Below, piece by piece: positions 34,545 to 43,425 of a stretch of 51,840 nt of DNA. Under the pieces are notes generated by a model. That model made no database searches. It had not been told where the DNA came from and worked only from the letters and a program-made list of their open reading frames with translations. Every line of letters begins with the position of its first letter. The first letter of the stretch is position 1. Both the position numbers and the translations under genes were made by a program. The DNA comes from an uncultured Oscillospiraceae bacterium (GTDB taxonomy: Bacteria; Bacillota; Clostridia; Oscillospirales; Oscillospiraceae). Location: contig CANQYW010000010.1 of the NCBI GenBank assembly GCA_947628185.1, positions 1 through 51,840 of the forward strand, in the 5' to 3' direction.

Positions 34545-36758
34545 ATGAAGATACTGATAGCTACGATGTCCCTGGGGATAGGCGGCGCGGAGACCCACAT
34601 AGTGGAGCTCTCGCGGGAACTTCTCCGGCGGGGGCACGAGGTGGTGGTTGCCTCCAACGGCGGCGTGTACGTAAAGGAGCTGGAGGAGGCGGGGGCCCGG
34701 CACTATGTCGTCCCCATGCACCGCCGTAGCCTCATGGACATGCGGAGGTCCCGGAAACTTTTAGGGGACATAATAGAGCGGGAGCGGCCTGACGTGGTCC
34801 ACGCCCACGCCAGGATCCCCGCTTTCATATGCGGGAAACTCCGGAAGAAACTGAGATTCCCCTTCGTCACCACCGCCCACGGCGTATTTGAGGTGAACGG
34901 CCTCCTGCGGCGCATAACGAACTGGGGGGACAGGACCATCTCCGTCTCAAAGGACATAACGGAGTACTTAAAGGATAACTACGGGATACCAGAGTCCCAG
35001 ATAATCCCCAGCGTCAACGGCATAGACCCGGAGCGTTTCGCCCCGGGGAGGTCCGCCGGTACACTCCGGGCGGAGCTGGGCATAGCGGAGGGGGCGGAGG
35101 TCCTGCTCCACGTGAGCCGCCTTGACGAGGCAAGTTCCAAGGCCGCCCGGGGGCTCATAGCCATCGCGCCCCAGCTCGCAAAACGCATACCGGGCGCCGT
35201 CATAGTTATCGCCGGCGGCGGGGACGTCTACGACGAGCTGAGGGAGCTTGCCGGGGAGACGAACCTGAAGCTGGGTTACAAGTGCGTCATTTTGACGGGC
35301 CCCCGGACGGACGTGCCGGAGCTCCTGGGGGCGGCGGACGCCTTCGCCGGGGTCTCCAGGGCCGCCCTGGAGGCCATGGCCGCGGGCCTGCCCACGGTCA
35401 TATGCGGCAGTCAGGGCTACATGGGCGTCTTTGACGAGGACAAGCTGGAGACGGCGGTGGACTGCAACTTCTGCGGCCGGGGCTGCGGGGAGCTCAAAAA
35501 CGAGAGGCTCCTTGACGACGTTACAACTGTGCTGACTCTGCCCCTTGACGAGCGGGAGAGGCTGGGGGAGGCGTCCCGGAGGGCGGTATTGGAGAATTAC
35601 TCCGTCTCCCGTATGGCCGACGACGCCCTTAGAGCTTACGCCGAGGCCATGGACCTTGTACATATACTTGTTAGCGGCTATTACGGCTACGGCAACGCCG
35701 GGGACGAGGCGGTGCTGGCCTCCATATACGGCACCATCCGGGAGATATCCCCTGGGGCGGACGTGTCCGTCCTCTCAAACGCCCCCGAGAACACGGCGGC
35801 GGACTTCGGCTGCCGCGCCGTGCCCCGTTTCGCCCCGCTGGAGGTCCTGCGGGAGATACGGCGCTGCGACATACTTATATCCGGGGGCGGGAGCCTGATA
35901 CAGGATAAGACCTCCACCAGGTCCCTCCTATATTACCTTGCGGTGATACGCCTCGCAAAGATCTTTAAAAAGCGGGTCATGATATTCGCAAACGGCATAG
36001 GGCCGGTGGACGGCGAGGGCAATAGACGCCGGGTGAAGAAGGCCGTGGACCTCGCGGACGCCGTGACGCTCCGGGACCCGGACTCCCTGGAGGAACTTCG
36101 GAATATGGGCGTCACGCGGCAGGACATAATAGTGACAGCCGACCCGGTCTTCACGCTGCCGCTGCCGAAGATCGGGGGCGTCAGGGAGATACTGACCTCC
36201 TGTGGCGTGCCTGAGGGGGCATATGTGGTGGTCTCGGTGCGCCCCTGGGACGTGGAGAACGGTTTTTACGAGTCCTTCGCCAGGATATGCGACGGCATAG
36301 CCCTGAAACACGACCTGAGGGTGGTGTTTATAGAGATGCAGCCGGCTCTCGATGAGAACATGAGCCGGGAGGTCATGTCCCTCATGGAGGCCCCGGCGTA
36401 TCTAATCCCCGGGAAACACAGCTCCGCGGAGCTCATGGGCATAATAGGCGGGGCGAGCCTCGTCCTCTCTATGAGGCTCCACGCGCTGATATTCGCGGCC
36501 TGTATGGCCACGCCCGCCATGGGCTTTGTCTACGACCCCAAGGTACAAAGTTATTTGGAGCTCCTAAGTCAGCCCAGCGCCGGCTCCACGGGGAAACTTG
36601 ACGTGAACGCCGTGCTGCGGGCGGCGGATATCATATTCCACCACAAGGAGGAGCTGGAGCTCCGCTTGGAGGACAGGCGGCAGGAGCTCTTGGAGCTGGC
36701 CTCCGGCAACGCCCGGGTGCTGGGTGAGCTCATAGGGAGCGTCACCAGAAAAAAATAG
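34545..36758 (+). CDS. csaB: Fusion: family 4 glycosyltransferase + CsaB polysaccharide pyruvyltransferase
   Basis: A 737-residue protein from ATG 34545, 4 bp after the second DUF4330 gene. Residues 1-365 are a GT4 enzyme (MSLGIGGAETHIVELSRELL, then SRAALEAMAAGLPTVICGS). Residues ~369-737 are a full-length CsaB-like pyruvyltransferase (SGYYGYGNAGDEAVL, ISGGGSLIQDKTS, SMRLHALIFA). CsaB adds ketal pyruvate to secondary cell-wall polysaccharide, which creates the ligand for SLH domains. An internal ATG at 35649 marks the junction and could allow a separate CsaB product. The presence of this gene is the main clue to the operon's role. Confidence 0.93.
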   Translation: MKILIATMSLGIGGAETHIVELSRELLRRGHEVVVASNGGVYVKELEEAGARHYVVPMHRRSLMDMRRSRKLLGDIIERERPDVVHAHARIPAFICGKLRKKLRFPFVTTAHGVFEVNGLLRRITNWGDRTISVSKDITEYLKDNYGIPESQIIPSVNGIDPERFAPGRSAGTLRAELGIAEGAEVLLHVSRLDEASSKAARGLIAIAPQLAKRIPGAVIVIAGGGDVYDELRELAGETNLKLGYKCVILTGPRTDVPELLGAADAFAGVSRAALEAMAAGLPTVICGSQGYMGVFDEDKLETAVDCNFCGRGCGELKNERLLDDVTTVLTLPLDERERLGEASRRAVLENYSVSRMADDALRAYAEAMDLVHILVSGYYGYGNAGDEAVLASIYGTIREISPGADVSVLSNAPENTAADFGCRAVPRFAPLEVLREIRRCDILISGGGSLIQDKTSTRSLLYYLAVIRLAKIFKKRVMIFANGIGPVDGEGNRRRVKKAVDLADAVTLRDPDSLEELRNMGVTRQDIIVTADPVFTLPLPKIGGVREILTSCGVPEGAYVVVSVRPWDVENGFYESFARICDGIALKHDLRVVFIEMQPALDENMSREVMSLMEAPAYLIPGKHSSAELMGIIGGASLVLSMRLHALIFAACMATPAMGFVYDPKVQSYLELLSQPSAGSTGKLDVNAVLRAADIIFHHKEELELRLEDRRQELLELASGNARVLGELIGSVTRKK

Positions 36759-36801
36759 GGATCTACGAATTTTATATTCTTTTCATAAAGGAGATGTTTG
36801 A

Positions 36802-39696
36802 ATGGAACTAACTAACGGGGCCGTGTGCCACGGGTTCAAGGTGCTCTACAGTCAAGAACTGCCGGAGCTCCGGGCAAAACTCATCAGGATGGAGTACGTG
36901 AAAAACGGCGCGGATCTGGTGTGGCTCCAGAGGCCCGACGACAACAAGACCTTCGCCATAGCGTTCAAGACCATCCCCCAGGACGACACCGGGGTATTCC
37001 ACATCCTGGAGCACTCGGTCCTCTGCGGCTCCGAGAAGTACCCCGTGCGGGAGCCCTTCGTGGAGCTCCTAAAGAGCTCGCTGCAGACATTTCTCAACGC
37101 CATGACCTTCCCGGATAAGACCATGTACCCCCTCTCCTCCAGGAACGACAAGGACTTTCTAAACCTCATCGACGTCTACATGGACGCCGTGTTAAAGCCA
37201 CTGAGCGTAGAGAGCCCCCTGGCCTTCCGGCAGGAGGGCTGGCACTATGAGCTGGAGTCCGAGGGCGGGGAGCTCAACGTGAACGGCGTCGTCTACAACG
37301 AGATGAAGGGCGCCTTCTCCGACCCGGACGAGGTTCTCTCCTACGAGCTGGGGCGGATGCTCTTCCCCGGCAACTGTTACGGCTGGTGTTCCGGCGGCCA
37401 CCCGGAGCACATCCCGGAGCTGACGTATGAGCAGTATCTTGCCAGTCACCGCCGTTTCTATCACCCCTCCAACTCCAGGATATTCCTTGACGGCGAGATG
37501 GACATCGAGGCGGTATTGGAGAAACTGGACTCCTACCTTGCGGAGTACGAGGGCATAGACCCGGACGCCGAGATACCGATGGTTGAGCCCCACGACGCCG
37601 GTGAGCGGGAGACAAGTTACGAGATCGGCCCCGACGAGGACCCGGCGGACAAGGTGATAGTGGGCGAGGGCTGGGTCTACGGCACCTACGCCGACCAGGA
37701 GAAGACCATCGCCGCCTCCGTGCTGGCGGAGGCCCTCTGCGGGACCAACGAGTCCCCGGTGAAGAAGGCGCTCTTAGACCGGGGCCTCGCCCAGGACGTG
37801 AGCATAGCAAGTTACGACGGCATCCAGCAGAACTACATGCTCCTATATATCCGCAACACAAGCGGCGGGAAGGCCCGGGAGGCCGTGGAGGCCGCCCACG
37901 AGGAGCTGCGCCGCCAGATGGAGAGGGGCCTCGACCACAAGCGCCTCCACGCGATACTCAATCGGATGGAGTTCGCGAACCGCGAGAAGGACTTTGGCCG
38001 TATGCCCAGGGGACTCGTCTTCGCCATGGTCTCCATGGAGAGCTGGCTCTACGGCGGCGACCCGGCCCAGAACCTCTCCTATGACGCGGTCTTCAAGTCC
38101 CTCCGGGCGAAGATAGACGAGGGTTACTTTGAAAAGCTCATCGGCGAGATGATACTATCAAATCCCCACCACGCGAGAGTCATCTTGACCCCCTCCCGCA
38201 CACTGGGGGAGGAGAAGGCGAGGGCCCTGCGCTCCGCGCTGGACGAGACCCTCTCCCGCTGGGACGGGGAGCAGAGGCGGCGCGTGATAGAGGAGTTCGC
38301 GGAGCTCCGCCGCCACCAGAGCCAGGGCGACACCCCGGAGGGGCTCGCCACGCTGCCCAAACTCTCACTCAGTGACATACCTGAGAAGGTCACCCCAACA
38401 AAGTCCGAGCGAGGGGAGCTTGAGGGCGTGCCGCTCCTCCACCAGGACATCGAGACCGGCGGGATAACGTACCTCGGCCTCTACTTTAAGGTGGAGGATC
38501 TGGAGGTCCGGGAGCTCAAGGCGCTGCCCTTGCTCGCGGGTCTCCTGGGACAGCTATCGGCCGGTGAACACACGGCCCTGGAGGTCACGGGGCTCATCCA
38601 TGAGAAACTGGGCAGGTTCGAGGTGGCCCCCCAGTGTTTCCCCAGGGACGGCGGTTGCCTGCCGGTGATGGGCGTCTCAGTGGCGCTCCTGCCACAGCGG
38701 AAGGCCGAGGCTCTGGAGCTCCTGCGGGAGATACTCTACTCCACCCACTTTGACGACAGCGCCGCCATATATAATATCCTCCGGCAGTTTAGGATCGGCC
38801 TTGAGCAGGCCGTGGCCGCCAGCGGCAACGCCTACGCCGGTATGCGGGCCCGGGCCGGCCTCTCGCCCTACGGCGCGGTGACGGAGGCCATGAGCGGCGT
38901 CTCCCAGCTCAGGTTCCTCCAGAGTTCCGAGCGGGATTACGGCGACGGCGCGGAGCTCATATCCGCCCTCAAGTCCCTCGCGGGGCGCATATTCACCCGG
39001 GAGAGGGCGGTCCTCTCCATAACGGGCCCCATGGACGAGCCCTGGCTGCGGGATGTCCTGGCGCTGCTGCCCTCAGGCGCGCCGGGCACGCCCATTAAAT
39101 ACGCGGCGGCGGAGTTCCCGGCGGAGGGCATATCCATCGCGGCGGCGATAGGCTACGCCGCCCGCTGCGGGGCCCTCCGGGACGTGGGGGAGAGCTACAG
39201 GGGCCCGCTCCTCGTGGCCGCGAAGATACTCTCCCTTGACTACCTCTGGAACTCCGTCCGGGTGAAGGGCGGGGCCTACGGCGTCAACATGAGCGTCAGC
39301 ATGGATGGGAACGTGAGTTTCACTTCCTACCGGGATCCCCACTGCTCCGACACGCTGGACATCTTCTCCGCCGCCGGAGCGGCCCTGCGGGCCTTCGCCG
39401 GGGAGGGCGAGGAGCCGGATAAGTATATAATCAGCACCATCGGCGGCCTCGAGCCCCTGACGACGCCCCGGCAGGATATGGCGCGGGCCGCGAATATGTA
39501 TTTCATCGGCTACGGCGACGAGTTCCGCCAGAGGATCCGCCGGGAGGTCCTGCATACCACCCTTGAGGAGCTCGCCGCTGTTGCGGACTCCCTGGACGCC
39601 CTGAGCCGCACCTATAGGACGTGCGTCATAGGCGGCGGCCCGATTTTGGAGGACTGCGGCGGGAAGATAGACTCCGTGACGCCCCTGCAGCAGTAA
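36802..39696 (+). CDS. M16C-type insulinase-family metallopeptidase
   Basis: A 964-residue protein without a signal peptide, length typical of the PreP/M16C group. The inverted zinc motif is H67-I-L-E70-H71, and the downstream glutamate lies in VVYNEMKGAFSDPDE (about 157-171). The C-terminal half holds the inactive M16 repeats, with VKGGAYGVN near 825. It probably degrades peptides in the cytoplasm. Start at ATG 36802 after AAAGGAG. It follows the csaB fusion by 43 bp with no terminator between, so it may be co-transcribed; a TATATT sequence in the gap could be a weak promoter. Confidence 0.92.
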   Translation: MELTNGAVCHGFKVLYSQELPELRAKLIRMEYVKNGADLVWLQRPDDNKTFAIAFKTIPQDDTGVFHILEHSVLCGSEKYPVREPFVELLKSSLQTFLNAMTFPDKTMYPLSSRNDKDFLNLIDVYMDAVLKPLSVESPLAFRQEGWHYELESEGGELNVNGVVYNEMKGAFSDPDEVLSYELGRMLFPGNCYGWCSGGHPEHIPELTYEQYLASHRRFYHPSNSRIFLDGEMDIEAVLEKLDSYLAEYEGIDPDAEIPMVEPHDAGERETSYEIGPDEDPADKVIVGEGWVYGTYADQEKTIAASVLAEALCGTNESPVKKALLDRGLAQDVSIASYDGIQQNYMLLYIRNTSGGKAREAVEAAHEELRRQMERGLDHKRLHAILNRMEFANREKDFGRMPRGLVFAMVSMESWLYGGDPAQNLSYDAVFKSLRAKIDEGYFEKLIGEMILSNPHHARVILTPSRTLGEEKARALRSALDETLSRWDGEQRRRVIEEFAELRRHQSQGDTPEGLATLPKLSLSDIPEKVTPTKSERGELEGVPLLHQDIETGGITYLGLYFKVEDLEVRELKALPLLAGLLGQLSAGEHTALEVTGLIHEKLGRFEVAPQCFPRDGGCLPVMGVSVALLPQRKAEALELLREILYSTHFDDSAAIYNILRQFRIGLEQAVAASGNAYAGMRARAGLSPYGAVTEAMSGVSQLRFLQSSERDYGDGAELISALKSLAGRIFTRERAVLSITGPMDEPWLRDVLALLPSGAPGTPIKYAAAEFPAEGISIAAAIGYAARCGALRDVGESYRGPLLVAAKILSLDYLWNSVRVKGGAYGVNMSVSMDGNVSFTSYRDPHCSDTLDIFSAAGAALRAFAGEGEEPDKYIISTIGGLEPLTTPRQDMARAANMYFIGYGDEFRQRIRREVLHTTLEELAAVADSLDALSRTYRTCVIGGGPILEDCGGKIDSVTPLQQ

Positions 39697-39709
39697 ATAA
39701 CGCTAAAGC

Positions 39710-39747
39710 AAAAAACGCCCCCCGCGCCAAGTTCGGCGCGGGGGGCG
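39710..39747 (-). terminator. Terminator of the LTA-synthase-like gene, between convergent genes
   Basis: A 13-bp perfect GC stem (39716-39728 with 39735-39747, loop AAGTTC), followed on the minus strand by six T residues. The plus-strand tail has no T-run. Confidence 0.88.
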
Positions 39748-39771
39748 AGTCATATCTGGGGCGTTCCTGGG

Positions 39772-41973
39772 TCAGTCGAAGATGTAGCTATAGTAGTCCT
39801 CGGTTATTATCTTCTTCGCGAACTGGATCTTGCCGGAGACCAGGCGCTTCGTGTTGCTGACGTAGTCGTCGTCCACGGTTACGCCGGGGTTGGGGGTGAA
39901 CTCGCCGGTGGAGGCCTCATAGGTGCCGGCGGCTGTTATCCAGCTGTTGCCCTGGCCCTTGTTGTCGGCGAAGACCACCAGGGGCATGTTGCTGGAGTAC
40001 TCGTTCACCACGTAGTTGGTGGCGAAGATGTCCCTGCCGGAGTAGAGGCGGGAGTCGTACTCAAGGCCGAAGAGGTTCGCCACGGTGGGGACGATGTCGC
40101 AGGAGTAGCAGGGGGTATCCACCACCTTCCGCTCCAGGGAGGCGGACCACATGAGGAGGGTGTTGTGGTAGCGGCTGGTGACACGCTCGGAGTCCTCGGG
40201 CTTGCCGAACAGGGCATTGAGCTCGTTGTAGTAGTCGTGGGTGCCGTCCTGGCTGTTGCCGGAGGCCAGGAAGTAGGGGTAGTGGTCGGCGGCCATGACG
40301 ATGAGCGTGTCGTCCGCTATGCCCGCGGACTCCAGCTTGTGGACCAGCACCTCCAGCGCCCGGTCGAGGTCGATGTTGCTGGCGATGTACGCCTGGCAGG
40401 GCTCCGAGAGGTCGGGGTACTTGGCCTTCACAAGGTCGGCGTAGTCCGCCGCCCGGCGGTTCCTCTCAAATGTCCAACTGCCGTGGCCGGAGATGGTCAT
40501 GTAGTAGGCGTGGAAGGGCTGGCCGGTCTCCAGGTACTTATTGATGTACTCGTCGCATGTCTTCTCGATCATCTCCTTGTCGGAGCGGGGCCAACTGTCG
40601 ATCTCCAGGTCGAGCCCGCCGCCGCCCTCGCCCTTGTAGTCGTAACCGAAGGCGGGGAGGTACTCGTTGCGGCTGTAGAAGGTGTAGTCGCCGTTGTGCC
40701 AGGCGGGCACCTGGTAGCCCTCCTTCTTGAACATGTTGCCAAGGGTGGTGGGCATGGCGTTATCTATGGCTTGGCGGGCGGAGTCGGAACTGCCTATCCA
40801 GTTGGGTATGATGCCGGTGGTCACGGAGAACTCGCCGCCGCAGGTGGAGAGGGTCCAGTCGGGCTGGTAGAAGTTCGTGAAGACGAACCCCTCCTTCTGG
40901 GTTAGCCTGTAGAGGGTGGGGGTGAGCTCCGGGTCGATCGCGTAGGTGCAGAAGGACTCCGCGGTGAGGAGTATGAGGTTCTTGCCCTTGAAGAGCCCCG
41001 TGTACTCATTTTGCTGGGTGGGGGAGAGGGCCCCGAAGTACTCGTGCATACTGGCTATTGTGTCATTGGAGGCGTTCTCCGCCAGGGTGTCGAAGTCGAT
41101 ATCCAGGGTGTTGTAGCCGTACTCGATGGGTTTCGGCGGCTCCACGTCCCCGCCGTTCCCCTCCGGGTCCTGGGTGTTGGGGTCGCCGTTGCCCTCCGGG
41201 CCATCGTTCCCGGCGGGGTCGTCATTATTTGAGGGGGTGGAGCCCTTATTGGGGTCGTCACCGTTATTCTCGCTTGGGAGGTAATCGCTCAGATCCGCCT
41301 GGGGCTGGCCGAAGACGGCGTATTCAAACTCCAGCCTCATGCAGGTGAAGAGACCGAAGTTGGGCACGCCGTTATTCGTGGTGAAGTCATAGGTGTAGAG
41401 CCGTTTCGTGTCGCCGATGTTGGAGAACATGAACCCGAAGAGCTGAAATACCACCACCACCGTCAGCAAAAATCCCCGGGTCAGCCAGCTCTGTCCCCGC
41501 TCATAGACGATGGCGTACCGGAGCACATAGAAGAGCACCAGCGGTATGATGGAGAGGAGTATGAACGGTATCAGGTTTATGACCGCCGCGATGGTGTTAT
41601 CTAAGAAGTTCCCCACAGCGTCCCCAGCTGTGCCGGCGGCCGCGGCGATGCCGTAGTACATGGAGAACATGCTCTTCACGCCCCGCTCAACGCACAGCAC
41701 AACGAGGTACACGGCCATCAGTATGCCGCCCACCCACCGGGCGGCCTTCTTATTTGGTATCACGTCCACGATGAGGAAGATGAATAGCCCGCCCGCCAGG
41801 GAGAAGAGAATCACGCGCAGGAGCCCCATGGAGAAGAACGTCACGTCCTTGTCAAAGAGCCTGAGCAGTATCTCCTGGTAGAGGAGCGCTGTTGGAAAGA
41901 AGAGAATTGAGAGCAGCGGTGAGCCCGCGTACCTCCTCCGGCGGTAATGCCGCCTTGAATTGTTGCCGTTCAT
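39772..41973 (-). CDS. LTA-synthase-like sulfatase-fold membrane enzyme
   Basis: A 733-residue protein. Five N-terminal helices lie at about 15-215, then an Asn/Asp/Gly/Pro-rich spacer (about 230-283), then an external alkaline-phosphatase/sulfatase-fold domain. The catalytic threonine is predicted at T377 (STCGGEF), with the metal ligand glutamate in LLTAESF and the late DH pair in MAADHYPYF. LtaS-family enzymes transfer glycerol phosphate from phosphatidylglycerol. The long spacer and divergent motif around T377 leave room for a phosphoglycerol-decorating role on another polymer. Start at ATG 41973 behind GGAGG; transcribed after the deacetylase gene. Confidence 0.88.
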   Translation of the reverse strand: MNGNNSRRHYRRRRYAGSPLLSILFFPTALLYQEILLRLFDKDVTFFSMGLLRVILFSLAGGLFIFLIVDVIPNKKAARWVGGILMAVYLVVLCVERGVKSMFSMYYGIAAAAGTAGDAVGNFLDNTIAAVINLIPFILLSIIPLVLFYVLRYAIVYERGQSWLTRGFLLTVVVVFQLFGFMFSNIGDTKRLYTYDFTTNNGVPNFGLFTCMRLEFEYAVFGQPQADLSDYLPSENNGDDPNKGSTPSNNDDPAGNDGPEGNGDPNTQDPEGNGGDVEPPKPIEYGYNTLDIDFDTLAENASNDTIASMHEYFGALSPTQQNEYTGLFKGKNLILLTAESFCTYAIDPELTPTLYRLTQKEGFVFTNFYQPDWTLSTCGGEFSVTTGIIPNWIGSSDSARQAIDNAMPTTLGNMFKKEGYQVPAWHNGDYTFYSRNEYLPAFGYDYKGEGGGGLDLEIDSWPRSDKEMIEKTCDEYINKYLETGQPFHAYYMTISGHGSWTFERNRRAADYADLVKAKYPDLSEPCQAYIASNIDLDRALEVLVHKLESAGIADDTLIVMAADHYPYFLASGNSQDGTHDYYNELNALFGKPEDSERVTSRYHNTLLMWSASLERKVVDTPCYSCDIVPTVANLFGLEYDSRLYSGRDIFATNYVVNEYSSNMPLVVFADNKGQGNSWITAAGTYEASTGEFTPNPGVTVDDDYVSNTKRLVSGKIQFAKKIITEDYYSYIFD

Positions 41974-42014
41974 GGTGCCTCCTTAAAATAAACGAGATTG
42001 CTTATAAATCGGCC

Positions 42015-43292
42015 TCACGAGAAGTCGTACCCGTACTCCTCGGGGCGGTTTTCGTAGTCGTAGACCTCCTTGGCGTCAAAGAACCTCAGGTACCTCTGGC
42101 GCTGGTAACGGAGGGTGGTGCCGTCCGGGTGGAGCCTGTCGCAGATGACGGCGCTGATGTCGTTCTTTATAAAGACGAAGGACTCGATGCCCACGGAGGC
42201 GAAGACCCGGAAACCCAGGCTCTGGAGGTACTTAAATTCCTCGCCCGTCTTCTGCCAGTCGTCGCCGTCGGGCCGCCCGCCGTGGGGGTAGAATATGAGT
42301 TTCGTGGGGCCCACGATGTCGCCCACGTCGCTGAACCACCGGGTCATGTCCCGGCCTATGGCCTCCACGTCGTAACTGTCGCTGTCCAGCCTTATGTGGC
42401 CCCAGGTGTGACAGCCAAAGTACCAGCCGGTGGCCCGGAGCTGTTCGACTATCGGTTTCACCGCCTCGATCTCCTTGGCGCGGCGCTGCTCCATCTCCGG
42501 GGTCATGCCCGTGCTCTCGGTGTTCGTGCGGTAGCCGAATATCCCCTCGTACCCCGTGAGGGAGAGGCAGGCCTTGGCGCCGTTGAGGGAGAAGTCCGGG
42601 TGTTTCTTGACGAAGGTGTCGATGGCGGGGATGATATCGAGCTCTTGCGTCAGTACCTCCTTACCCTCAGGGTCGTGGCCGTAGGCCCAAATCTGCCCGT
42701 CCTCGCCCAGCACCAGTTTCTCCATGAAACCGTTGCCGATGTAGCTCTCGTAGTAGCAGGTGTCGTCAATGGAGATTATGAGCGGCTTGCGGCCCTTGGG
42801 GATCATGAGTGTATTTTGTTTCATACGGGTCTCGCCGTCGTCATTGGTGTACTCGGACCAGACGTCGTTCATGTTCACGAGGATATATCCGTTCTCATAG
42901 AGGCTGTCCATTATCTTATTAAATTCGCTGACGGTGCACATCCAGTCGTCAAAGCCCTTCTGCTGGTTATCGCCGTCAAAGGCCAGCTCCGGGTAGGCGA
43001 TTATCTGGTGGAAGAACAGGTGCTCCACAGTGCCGTTGTAGGGCTCTAACTCGTCCTCCGGCCACTCGTAGGGGGTGTAGACGTACTTCTCCGGCGCCTG
43101 GGGCTCGGGGTCCGTGTCGGAGTTTGTGTCCTCCGGGTAGGGGTTGGGGTTCTTGTTCTCGTTCCCGGCCTCGTCCTTTGTGCCGGTGGGTTCCTCCGGG
43201 GCGGGGTAGTTATTTACGTTTATAAAAGCCAGCGCCAGCGACAGCAGCAGCGTCAGCGCGATGGTGCCGATGAGCAACCTCTGACGGGTCAT
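42015..43292 (-). CDS. Exported polysaccharide deacetylase (NodB-fold)
   Basis: A 425-residue protein with an N-terminal anchor (about 7-25), an Asn/Pro/Glu/Asp-rich linker (30-70) and a NodB-homology domain. D176-D177 (IISIDDT) and H295-x3-H299 (HTWGH) match the metal-binding and base residues of carbohydrate esterase family 4. Its substrate may be peptidoglycan or a wall polymer. It is 41 bp upstream of the LTA-synthase-like gene on the same strand, and both proteins have similar low-complexity Asn/Asp/Pro linkers, suggesting they act in the same layer. Confidence 0.86.
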   Translation of the reverse strand: MTRQRLLIGTIALTLLLSLALAFINVNNYPAPEEPTGTKDEAGNENKNPNPYPEDTNSDTDPEPQAPEKYVYTPYEWPEDELEPYNGTVEHLFFHQIIAYPELAFDGDNQQKGFDDWMCTVSEFNKIMDSLYENGYILVNMNDVWSEYTNDDGETRMKQNTLMIPKGRKPLIISIDDTCYYESYIGNGFMEKLVLGEDGQIWAYGHDPEGKEVLTQELDIIPAIDTFVKKHPDFSLNGAKACLSLTGYEGIFGYRTNTESTGMTPEMEQRRAKEIEAVKPIVEQLRATGWYFGCHTWGHIRLDSDSYDVEAIGRDMTRWFSDVGDIVGPTKLIFYPHGGRPDGDDWQKTGEEFKYLQSLGFRVFASVGIESFVFIKNDISAVICDRLHPDGTTLRYQRQRYLRFFDAKEVYDYENRPEEYGYDFS

Positions 43293-43386
43293 GAAGAAGA
43301 TACCTCCAATTAAGCTGATACGCGCCTATTATAATCCAAACCTCGACAAAAATAAACAGTCAACTCTATAAAAATTGTAAATTAAG

Positions 43387-43395
43387 TGTTATAAT
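43387..43395 (+). promoter_or_regulatory. Extended -10 promoter of addBA
   Basis: TG (43387-43388) plus TATAAT (43390-43395), 30 bp before the GTG start. No clear -35. A second TATAAT, readable on both strands around 43328-43335, may serve the divergent deacetylase gene. Confidence 0.55.
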
Positions 43396-43425
43396 AATTG
43401 AATATTACTGAAGGGGGGCTTAATT

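Noticed and set aside
41892-43049. 385-residue plus-strand frame opposite the deacetylase gene
   Set aside because: The minus strand carries a NodB domain with complete metal-binding residues and a signal anchor; the plus frame has neither a family signature nor a start signal.
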